From: an uncultured Clostridia bacterium
GTDB taxonomy: Bacteria > Bacillota > Clostridia > TANB77 > CAG-508
Direction: 5' to 3'
Assembly (NCBI GenBank): GCA_944386165.1
Contig: CALXAA010000016.1
Coordinates: 1-41,107, forward strand
Length of the DNA stretch: 41,107 nucleotides
The notes under the pieces were generated by a model, which had not been told where the DNA came from, did no database searches, and saw only the letters and a list, made by a program, of their open reading frames with translations. The number at the start of each line of letters is the position of its first letter. Within the stretch, counting starts at the first letter, position 1. The translations under genes and the position numbers were made by a program. Below are positions 34,828-41,107 of the stretch, piece by piece.

Positions 34828-35013
34828 TCATTTTTCTAGTTTATATTCCTTTATAATGTTCTCTTTTGCTTGTTTGTATATTTTTTCATCTATTAGTTTG
34901 TCTTTGTATATTCTATTTAAAAGTGTTATTTCAATACTCCCATTTAATAAATTGGCATCTATCTTTTCTTGTAATAGTTCAGTATTTATCTTTTGTTTAT
35001 TAATATTTTCCAT
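34828..35013 (-). CDS. SHOCT-like small protein
   Basis: A 61-residue, mostly helical, charged protein (IDANLLNGSIEITLLNRIY, then DKLIDEKIYKQAKENI). The second part fits a SHOCT-type C-terminal helical hairpin. It lies between the ParB-like and recombinase genes, a usual position for such small proteins in Clostridial recombinase modules. Its role is unknown. Confidence 0.65.
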   Translation of the reverse strand: MENINKQKINTELLQEKIDANLLNGSIEITLLNRIYKDKLIDEKIYKQAKENIIKEYKLEK

Positions 35014-35023
35014 AGGCTACACC

Positions 35024-35755
35024 TCATACATCTCTTGTATTTTCTAAAATACTTATAATGTATTCTTTTATTTTTTTGTTTGGCATGCCATTAAAATACT
35101 TTTGTATTTCTTCTTGTGTAAAAATTAATTTAAAACTCTTCTCATTTTTATAACTTTCTAATTTTTCTTTACTTAGAATATAATTTTCACCTACATTTTG
35201 ACTTTTTCTAAAATCTCTCTTTATTTTTTGAGCTATGCTATCTGTAATTTCGTAATTATAATTTTGTATTATTTCTGCTATCTTAAATTGATTTTTCTCA
35301 TCTAAAAAACTTATATGTTCTGCTGGATTTATTCCTAACCTTTTATTATTTACAAGTTCTTGTAATTCTGGTATTAAATAATTTAATCTCATATATTTTT
35401 GAAGTGTTCCGTTGCTAATATTTTTATCTTTGCAAATTTCTTTTCTATTTTGTTTATATTCTTCAAAATATTTCTTATATTTTTTTGCTATTTCCATTGG
35501 TGTATTTGGTGTTACACTAAATGTATTAATCATATTTTCATTTTCATTTTTATGTTTGTGTTCTACTCTACTTTCCTTTATGACTGGCTCATAATCTTCT
35601 CCTAGTATGTTTAAAACTTCTTCTTTGCTAATCCATTCCATATTAACACTTTTTAGAATTTCTCCAACTTCAAGTTTTTCTTCCATCATTTTTTTGACTT
35701 TCTTCATTTCTTCTTTCTTGTAATAGTTTATTAATAATTGATTTGTTTCTGCCAT
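35024..35755 (-). CDS. ParB-like DNA-binding protein
   Basis: A 243-residue protein whose centre resembles the ParB/KorB helix-turn-helix region (KNISNGTLQKYMRLNYLIPE, then LQELVNNKRLGINPAEHISF) with no CTPase ParB/Srx N-domain. I start it at the ATG 35755, eight bases after GGAGG, rather than at 35770. In Clostridia this type of gene often accompanies a large serine recombinase, so it may bind the element's own DNA and control recombination or partition. It is the first gene of the recombinase module. Confidence 0.75.
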   Translation of the reverse strand: MAETNQLLINYYKKEEMKKVKKMMEEKLEVGEILKSVNMEWISKEEVLNILGEDYEPVIKESRVEHKHKNENENMINTFSVTPNTPMEIAKKYKKYFEEYKQNRKEICKDKNISNGTLQKYMRLNYLIPELQELVNNKRLGINPAEHISFLDEKNQFKIAEIIQNYNYEITDSIAQKIKRDFRKSQNVGENYILSKEKLESYKNEKSFKLIFTQEEIQKYFNGMPNKKIKEYIISILENTRDV

Positions 35756-35801
35756 AGTTAAGACCTCCATTTAATTTATTAAAAAAAACAAAAAGCAATT
35801 G

Positions 35802-35888
35802 ACAAATCTAGCTTCGTTAGACCTTTTAATTATTCTTTATTTTTTTCTTTTTTAATAAGGTCTAACAAGAAGCGTATAAGATTTGTCG
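35802..35888. promoter_or_regulatory. long imperfect inverted repeat upstream of the ParB-like gene
   Basis: Left arm gacaaatct-agcttcgttagacctt and right arm aaggtctaac-aagaagcgtataagatttgtc pair with two small bulges across about 31 bases of AT-rich spacer. A TTGACA box sits at the left end. It may be an operator or partition site for the ParB-like protein. Confidence 0.6.
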
Positions 35889-35894
35889 ACGCGA

Positions 35895-35968
35895 AAAATT
35901 GCACAGCAATTTTTCTGTGCAATTTTATTTTTTTATTATAGAAAATGCAATTTTCTATAATAAAAAAA
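35895..35968. repeat. two hairpins in tandem
   Basis: The first has a 12-bp stem (aaaattgcacag/ctgtgcaatttt) and a T-rich follow-up; the second is a near-perfect palindrome of 17 bp (ttattatagaaaa...ttttctataataa) with a 5-nt loop. Both look like terminators back to back, isolating the recombinase module from upstream transcription. Positions are accurate to a few bases. Confidence 0.75.
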
Positions 35969-36252
35969 GCTAGATTTCTCTAACTTAGTTTCTTGCTTTC
36001 AATTTTTCATATTAAGATAATAACATCTTGTTTTTTATATGTCAATGAATGTTTTTTGAAACAATTTTGAAATTTTATTTTGAATATAAATAATAATTTT
36101 ATATCATTTATAAAATATACTATGTGTATTTCTGATACATCAAATGTATTTTAGAATACTAGTAATGTATTTCATTTATGCATATATAAATTATTTTCTA
36201 TTACATCTCAGTTATATCAAGCATCTTTTCACTTTTTATTATTCTGCATTTT

Positions 36253-36329
36253 CTCTGTATATTTTGGCTGTTTACAGAGGACTAGAAAACTTGTTTTTCT
36301 ATGTGTTTGCGAGATACACTCTGTATCTC
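36253..36329. other. structured non-coding stretch with several short hairpins
   Basis: Hairpins ctctgta/tacagag (36253-36279), gaaaa/ttttc (about 36286-36300) and gagataca/tgtatctc (36311-36329) lie in a row within the gene-free stretch 35771-36536. It is higher in GC than its surroundings. No coding frame is supported. It may be a small RNA or leader, or part of a mobile element end. Confidence 0.35.
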
Positions 36330-36375
36330 TTTCCTGCCTTTTAGTAGTATTATTTAATTTATTTTTGATTTTTTA

Positions 36376-36535
36376 TTTTATAAGTCAAATTTTTTAATTT
36401 TTTTGACTCAAAATAATTTATAGGACGAATTTTTTAATTTTTTCGTCCTATGGATTTTTATAAGCCGAATTTTTTTGATTTTTCGTCCTATAAATTTTTA
36501 TAGGTCAATTTTTTTGATTTTTTCGTCTTATAAAT
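36376..36535. repeat. four 40-bp tandem hairpin repeats downstream of fic
   Basis: Four units with exactly 40-bp spacing (landmarks at 36381 taagtcaaat, 36421 taggacgaat, 36461 taagccgaat, 36501 taggtcaatt), each followed by a T-run and a complementary arm (gactc, cgtccta, cgtccta, cgtctta). Units 1 and 2 fold by themselves; the arms of 3 and 4 pair best crosswise (left of 3 with right of 4, right of 3 with left of 4). The array begins directly at the Fic stop and could act as a multiple terminator. Confidence 0.88.
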
Positions 36536-36536
36536 T

Positions 36537-37673
36537 TTATTTTAAAAATAAATCTATGTATTTTTGAAAAGCAAAAACTTGATTTCTACTATATCCTGTT
36601 GTTTCTACTATTATATTATTTTCTAATAAAACATTTACTGTATCTTTTAATGTTGATGGTCTTATATTAGTTATTTCCATCAATTTTTTTCTATTAATTA
36701 TTGGTTCATTATATAAAACATCTATTACTTTCTTTGCATTCTCTGCTTTAATGGGTAAATCTATTATAATTTTATCCATTTCCATTGTAAGCTCAACTAC
36801 ATTCCTAAATTTTTCTTTTGCTGTTTTTGAGGTTTCTATAACCGCTTCTAAGAAAAATTTAATCCAAGCTATCATATCATTATGAGTTCTTACTCTTGTT
36901 AGCATATCATAATATGTATCTTTATTTCTTTCAATGTAATCAGAAATATATAAACAAGATTTATCAAGCATTCCTTTGCTTTGAATATATAATGGTATAA
37001 GTAGTCTTCCTATTCTTCCATTGCCATCTAAAAATGGATGTATTGACTCAAATTGGTAATGTAAAATAGCAATTTTTATTAAGTCTGGTGTATCTATTTC
37101 TTCATTATTTATAAATTTTTCAAAATCTGTTAAACATTCCGCAATTTCTGTATGTGGTGGTGGAACATATATAGCATTACTTGGCATACCTCCTCCAATC
37201 CAGTTTTGCGATGTTCTAAATTCTCCAGGTGTTTTATGTTCTCCACGAACTCCCTGCATTAATATTTTATGAAGCTCTCTTATTAATCTAGTACATACTG
37301 GAAATCCATCTTTTATTCTTTGTACGCCATAGTTTGTAGCTTTTACATAGTTTTGTACTTCTTCCCAATCATCTCTTTTTTCTGGGTTAATATCTGTTAC
37401 ATCTAATAAATCTTCTTCTACGGTTGTTCTTGTTCCTTCAATTCTACTTGATTTATTAGCTTCAATTTTCACATGCATTTTAATATATAAATCTACATTT
37501 GGTATCAATAATGAATATGCATTTAACTCTCCAATTTGTCTATTGGCTTCTGCTAATAGTTTGTCCAATTTTGTGTCATCCCATCCCCAGTTATAGTTTA
37601 TGTTACTTGGAATAAATGCTTTGTAATCATTCATTTTTATATAATTGCCTGATTTGTATTCTTCTAACTTCAT
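36537..37673 (-). CDS. Fic-domain AMP-transferase (class II)
   Basis: A 378-residue Fic protein. The active-site motif is HPFLDGNGRIGR (212-223), with catalytic His212. An inhibitory helix, SSRIEG (75-80, the S/TxxxE motif), lies N-terminal, so it is class II: active only when this Glu is displaced. The flap region (GGGMPSNAIYVPPP) is present. The C-terminal 100 residues form a winged helix (IINRKKLMEITNIRPSTLKD) that may bind DNA. Such stand-alone proteins transfer AMP to targets, often self-regulating. The upstream region and terminator are duplicated at 30303-30501. A hairpin array follows its stop. Confidence 0.93.
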   Translation of the reverse strand: MKLEEYKSGNYIKMNDYKAFIPSNINYNWGWDDTKLDKLLAEANRQIGELNAYSLLIPNVDLYIKMHVKIEANKSSRIEGTRTTVEEDLLDVTDINPEKRDDWEEVQNYVKATNYGVQRIKDGFPVCTRLIRELHKILMQGVRGEHKTPGEFRTSQNWIGGGMPSNAIYVPPPHTEIAECLTDFEKFINNEEIDTPDLIKIAILHYQFESIHPFLDGNGRIGRLLIPLYIQSKGMLDKSCLYISDYIERNKDTYYDMLTRVRTHNDMIAWIKFFLEAVIETSKTAKEKFRNVVELTMEMDKIIIDLPIKAENAKKVIDVLYNEPIINRKKLMEITNIRPSTLKDTVNVLLENNIIVETTGYSRNQVFAFQKYIDLFLK

Positions 37674-37827
37674 TTCATCGCCTCCTTCAACATTTTATAA
37701 ATTATTAAGATTTTAAAGTATATTCATTTCTACACACGAACATTTGTATTGTATCATGTTTCTTAAATATATTCAATCCTTTTAACAAAATTTATAAAGC
37801 TTTAAATTTAATTTTTCACACAATATA

Positions 37828-37857
37828 TAGCACGGAACTTCAACAAAATCCGTGCTA
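37828..37857. terminator. duplicated terminator hairpin (copy A)
   Basis: Stem tagcacgga/tccgtgcta with a 12-nt loop, between the SPL-like gene stop (37862) and the fic start; the same element is at 30466-30501. It probably ends the SPL-like transcript. Confidence 0.88.
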
Positions 37858-37861
37858 CATT

Positions 37862-38692
37862 TTAACTATTTTTCTTATTTTCCACTAATTTTTCATGGTA
37901 AAAGTAATTTATATATTTTACATTATTTATTTCACAATAGTCTTTAATCTCTTTAGATAAATCATTCCAGTATTTTTTATTTCCTTTAATATAAATATCA
38001 TTATATTCATTTATCAATTTGGGATACTTTTCTTGAATATACAATAATATTTTAGTTTTATAAGCTCCTCTTAAATTCAAATTTTCAAACCAGTATTCAT
38101 CTATATATTCTTTGCTAATTTCTATAATCTCCTTAAAATTTGTTATATAAGGGAATATAGGTGACATAAACAAAACTGTATATATTCCGTTATCGTGAAG
38201 TTCTCTTAAAGTATTTAACCTTTCTTTTATTGAACTTGCATTATCCATATCATTTTTAAAATTTTCATCTAATGTATTAATAGACATTGAAACTGTTAAA
38301 TTTTTCATTTGTTTTAATAGATCTAAATCTCTTAATATTAATTTAGATTTTGTTGATATATCTAACTTACAATTGACATTCACTAATTGTTTTAATATTG
38401 TTCTAGTTATTTCATATTTTTCTTCAAATTTATTATAACAATCAGTTACTGATGATAAAAATACAGTTTTATTTTCTAATTTTTTTGTATTTATTCTCTT
38501 ATCACATATTTTTATATCAATAAAAGTTCCCCATTCCTCTTTATGACCAGTAAATCTCTTCATAAAACTTGCATAGCAGTATTTACATCCATGTAGGCAA
38601 CCAACATAAGGATTTATAACATAATCACTAGCTGGTAGATTAGATTTAGTTAAGTAGTCTTTAACTTGTATTTCTTTTTTTATAATATCCAT
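37862..38692 (-). CDS. SPL-family radical SAM protein
   Basis: A 276-residue radical SAM protein of the spore-photoproduct-lyase-like family. The cluster motif is Cys32, Cys36, Cys39 in GCLHGCKYCYASF (CxxxCxxC followed by Tyr). The middle strand motifs, DISTKSKLILRDLDLL and VSMSINTLDENF, match this family. It lacks the SPL C-terminal region that binds DNA photoproducts, so it is probably not a repair enzyme. Members are often found on mobile elements. A terminator separates it from fic. Function unknown. Confidence 0.85.
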   Translation of the reverse strand: MDIIKKEIQVKDYLTKSNLPASDYVINPYVGCLHGCKYCYASFMKRFTGHKEEWGTFIDIKICDKRINTKKLENKTVFLSSVTDCYNKFEEKYEITRTILKQLVNVNCKLDISTKSKLILRDLDLLKQMKNLTVSMSINTLDENFKNDMDNASSIKERLNTLRELHDNGIYTVLFMSPIFPYITNFKEIIEISKEYIDEYWFENLNLRGAYKTKILLYIQEKYPKLINEYNDIYIKGNKKYWNDLSKEIKDYCEINNVKYINYFYHEKLVENKKNS

Positions 38693-38800
38693 TTTCGCTC
38701 CTATTCTTTATTTATATTATTTTGTTAATTATGTCTTTGAACTTTATAAACGTTACTTTTTTTATTTATAAATTATTATAGATCTTATTTTTATCAAATT

Positions 38801-39040
38801 TTAATCTTTAATGTTATATTTTTTTATTAATTCTTTTGCTTTTTCAATTCCTTTTTCTGTTATATATGTAGACTTAGCTTTATATGTACTTCCACCTATC
38901 ATATTTTCACTTTGTAATTTATTTAATATATCAAAGTCATAACCCTTCCATGCTCTTTGATATTCCCCATATGGTTCTTTTTCAGTCCATGATGTCAAAT
39001 ATAATAGTAATAATGTTAATTCCTTTATTTGTTCTTCCAT
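38801..39040 (-). CDS. DUF6429 family small protein
   Basis: A 79-residue protein with motifs LLYLTSWTE, AWKGYDFDILNKLQSENMI and YITEKGIEKAKELIKKY. The C-terminal half looks like a winged-helix with a beta hairpin. I recall this as DUF6429, of unknown function. It is separated by two bases from the TPR protein gene upstream, with which it is co-transcribed. Probably cytoplasmic. Confidence 0.8.
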   Translation of the reverse strand: MEEQIKELTLLLLYLTSWTEKEPYGEYQRAWKGYDFDILNKLQSENMIGGSTYKAKSTYITEKGIEKAKELIKKYNIKD

Positions 39041-39042
39041 TT

Positions 39043-39813
39043 TTAAATCTCACTTTCTATAAATTCTATAAATGCTGGTACTGTTTCCAATAAATATTTA
39101 TTATCTTTAACCACAAAATAAGCCTCTGCTTCTGAACCCCATGAATATGTACCATTTATCTCAATATCCTCTATTTTTGATTTTGTAAATTTCTTTCTTC
39201 CGGTTAGATAATTTAATAAATATTCATTATTTTCTTGTAATTGCTTAAGTACTTTTTTACACTTTCTATAGTTTCCTTCTTTATAATACATTAAAGATAA
39301 CGAAAATAACATAAAAGTTGAATTATCTGAATATTTATTATATATTTCTTCTGCTTTCTCGAATTTTTCCAGTACGGTATACAATCCTATAATCAAATAT
39401 CTTATACCTAAATTATCACTTTCACATAGTTCTAATAATTCTTCTCCTTGTTTTATTGCTTCAGTATATCTTCCTAATTCCATTAATGTTAGCATATAAC
39501 TATGTTTTGTTCTCATATATGGTCTTGTCTCTATTAATCCCCAAAATATACCTACATTTTCTTCATTAAAAAAATTTTCTTTTTCTAAATTAGCTTTTTC
39601 CTTATTTAATGTTTCTTCATATTTCTTTAATCTTTTTATTGTATTGGTTTCATGTTTGGTAATAAAGTTTTCTGCATCTATATTGTTTGGATTTAATTCA
39701 AGTGCTTGTTTTGCTAGTTTTATTGCTTTTGTTTTTACTGGTTCATCATATGCCTCAAATAACAAGTCATCTGATTGTTCTCTTTCGATAAACTCTTCAT
39801 CTTCAAAATCCAT
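39043..39813 (-). CDS. tetratricopeptide-repeat protein
   Basis: A 256-residue helical-repeat protein. Residues around 22-47 (KAIKLAKQALELNPNNIDA) form the first TPR; further repeats are LMELGRYTEAIKQGEELLEL, then LYTVLEKFEKAEEIYNKY, and MYYKEGNYRKCKKVLKQL. The tail (SWGSEAEAYFVVKDNKYLL) resembles ST7/SEC-C-associated proteins. I start it at 39813 because GGAGG lies nine bases upstream; the TTG at 39822 is too close to it. It has no signal peptide. Role unknown; paired with DUF6429. Confidence 0.82.
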   Translation of the reverse strand: MDFEDEEFIEREQSDDLLFEAYDEPVKTKAIKLAKQALELNPNNIDAENFITKHETNTIKRLKKYEETLNKEKANLEKENFFNEENVGIFWGLIETRPYMRTKHSYMLTLMELGRYTEAIKQGEELLELCESDNLGIRYLIIGLYTVLEKFEKAEEIYNKYSDNSTFMLFSLSLMYYKEGNYRKCKKVLKQLQENNEYLLNYLTGRKKFTKSKIEDIEINGTYSWGSEAEAYFVVKDNKYLLETVPAFIEFIESEI

Positions 39814-39845
39814 ATTTTTCAACCTCCATATTTTTTTCTTTTAAC

Positions 39846-40661
39846 TCATTTTTCAAACTCATTCTTTCTATTTTTAAAAAAATCATAGAAATACCTTACA
39901 TTTTCAAGTTCACTCCATTTTTGAACTTTATAATCTTGTGTATCTAAATTATATATTTTAGCATTTAGAATTCCTAACATAAACGGAGAATGAGTTGCAA
40001 TTATAAATTGAACACCTAAATATCTTGACATTTTATTTATTTCTTCTGCAAGTTTTACTTGATTTTTTGGAGATAATGAAACCTCTGGTTCATCTAGTAA
40101 ATACAAATTATCTGGTTCAATATTATCTTCTAAAATTTGCATTGTTGTTTCTCCATTAGAATATTTATCTTGTGAAAATTCAAACCTTGCAAACTGTTTT
40201 CCACCTTCTTTTGTCTGCAAAAAATCCCTTGCATTTTGCAATCCTCTTTCTCTTGCTAAATTGCTTTCTATACTTTCTTGTAAAACTGCATCTTGTTGGA
40301 TTTTTCTTATTTCATATAAGATTTCTTCACTTTTTATATATCTGCTATTTTCTGGTATTCTAGTTATTTTTCTACCATTTTCATTTTCTCCTAGTTCATA
40401 CTCACATTTTGATGCATAATCCTCAAAATAATCTAATGTTCCAACAACTTTTGGATTACTTCGTTCTTTTCCTTTTAAATTTAATTTATGAGCAATGATA
40501 TTTAGTATGGTTGATTTTCCTGAGCCGTTATTTCCATATAATACTGTTATGTTATCGAATATAAATATGTTTGGCTCTTTATTTTGTAATACATTAAATG
40601 GATATATGTTGTTATTCGTTATCCTGCTATCACTTAGTTTAAATGTTTTTATGTATATCAT
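39846..40661 (-). CDS. AAA-family ATPase (ABC/SMC-like, single domain)
   Basis: A 271-residue ABC-type AAA ATPase. Walker A GNNGSGKST (43-51), signature-like region FSQDKYSNGETTM, Walker B LYLLDEPEVSLS and the H-loop IIATHSPF are all present, so it should be active. There is no transmembrane or long coiled-coil arm, as in the AAA_23/predicted ATPase families, which function with DNA or in signalling. Its stop lies near the TPR gene start; its own start overlaps the peptide deformylase gene by four bases. A decayed copy of the 3' half is at 30508-30927. Confidence 0.9.
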   Translation of the reverse strand: MIYIKTFKLSDSRITNNNIYPFNVLQNKEPNIFIFDNITVLYGNNGSGKSTILNIIAHKLNLKGKERSNPKVVGTLDYFEDYASKCEYELGENENGRKITRIPENSRYIKSEEILYEIRKIQQDAVLQESIESNLARERGLQNARDFLQTKEGGKQFARFEFSQDKYSNGETTMQILEDNIEPDNLYLLDEPEVSLSPKNQVKLAEEINKMSRYLGVQFIIATHSPFMLGILNAKIYNLDTQDYKVQKWSELENVRYFYDFFKNRKNEFEK

Positions 40662-41107
40662 TTTTCATTCCTCAAATTATATTTATCAATATTTTCTTTA
40701 GTTGCAAATCCATTAGGTCCTTTTACTTTTTCTAAAAATACTATCCCATCTAGATGGTCACATTCATGTTGCACTAATCTTGCAAAAAATCCATTTAATT
40801 TTTTTACTATTTTCTCTCCATTTTCATTATAATAAGTCAATTCTATGTTCTTATATCTTTCTACTTTTCCTCTGATACTAGGAACACTCATACATCCTTC
40901 ATATTGCACATCTGTATCTTCTGATAATTTCTTCCAAGTTGGATTAATCATTGCCGTTATTGGTATTTCTTCTGCATCATTATATTTTATATTTTCTTTT
41001 TTGGCTCCTACTACAATAATTCTTTTATCCACACCTATTTGAGGTGCCGCAATTCCTAATCCTGTTCCATACTCTAGTGTTGATTTTAAATCTTCTATAA
41101 TGTCTAT
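40658..41107 (-). CDS. def: peptide deformylase (partial, runs off the right edge)
   Basis: The frame continues to the window end; the first 150 codons seen from the right lack the start. Peptide deformylase removes the formyl group from nascent proteins. The three metal and active-site motifs are present: GLGIAAPQ, EGCMS (Cys ligand) and QHECDHLDG (both His ligands and catalytic Glu). Length is in line with a family of about 165-185 residues. The four-base overlap with the ATPase gene shows they share a transcript. The GTG near 41032 is an internal codon, not a start. Confidence 0.95.
   Translation of the reverse strand: MDIIEDLKSTLEYGTGLGIAAPQIGVDKRIIVVGAKKENIKYNDAEEIPITAMINPTWKKLSEDTDVQYEGCMSVPSIRGKVERYKNIELTYYNENGEKIVKKLNGFFARLVQHECDHLDGIVFLEKVKGPNGFATKENIDKYNLRNEK

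Noticed and set aside
36144..36344. Plus-strand 66-codon frame upstream of the recombinase leader
   Set aside because: Low-complexity aromatic-rich composition, no RBS, and it overlaps hairpins; noise.
1..41107. CRISPR array, tRNA or rRNA genes
   Set aside because: No repeat-spacer pattern, no tRNA TpsiC-loop box in a cloverleaf context and no rRNA sequence were recognised; the only tandem arrays are 11-bp and 40-bp units without spacers.

Overview
The window is very AT-rich DNA. Its genes carry AGGAGG-type ribosome binding sites, end mostly in TAA and use AGA as the main Arg codon. With a bacitracin-type (Bce) sensing/ABC module, a flavodiiron protein, Gram-positive wall enzymes and a large serine recombinase, it points to an anaerobic low-GC Firmicute (Clostridia), probably an uncultured gut lineage. 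Every gene I can support lies on the minus strand. I see no rRNA, tRNA or CRISPR array.

Layout, left to right (transcription runs right to left): an alpha/beta hydrolase, a small membrane protein and a phosphoesterase (69-2028); an AlbA_2-type ATP-binding regulator with a frame break (2138-3611); a yebC start relic; a MacB-like fused ABC transporter (4298-7534); a Wadjet relic (jetA start joined to decayed jetD) and a 5'-truncated AAA/DUF4143 ATPase (7644-9652); a membrane-anchored protein with a frame break and a wall glucosaminidase (9764-11754); a flavodiiron protein and a DUF362 protein (11971-14133); two ABC export systems and a ZIP metal transporter (14332-20490); an IS3 relic and a GT51 glycosyltransferase with a frame break; a complete Bce-type module (21503-26270); an HD protein, a helicase relic, a Yip1-like protein, an ITPase, a surface-protein tail and a radical SAM enzyme (26313-30096); a relic-rich patch (30264-31546) with fic, AAA-ATPase and cutA fragments; a PP-loop/TudS-like sulfur gene pair (31631-32844); a serine recombinase, SHOCT and ParB-like module (33073-35755) with a hairpin-rich leader; a Fic protein with a 40-bp tandem hairpin array; an SPL-type radical SAM protein; then DUF6429, TPR, AAA-ATPase and peptide deformylase genes running off the right edge.

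The most striking observation concerns reading frames. Four genes that lose their frame part-way through (AlbA_2 protein, JetD remnant, membrane-anchored protein, GT51 enzyme) all break at an in-frame CGG codon followed by A or T. In each, skipping only the C (+1) gives a Gly codon and restores the family sequence. By eye, about 25 other minus-strand CGG trinucleotides lie inside intact genes and none is in the codon frame, while CGT is used for Arg. This fits an unassigned CGG codon acting as a +1 frameshift site, or a systematic sequence error; random gene decay fits poorly.

The window is also rich in relics (yebC, jetA/jetD, AAA/DUF4143, IS3 orfA, helicase, LPxT tail, fic, ATPase, cutA). 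A segment carrying a fic start, a terminator and the ATPase 3' half exists in two copies, one decayed (30264-30927) and one intact (36376-40661).
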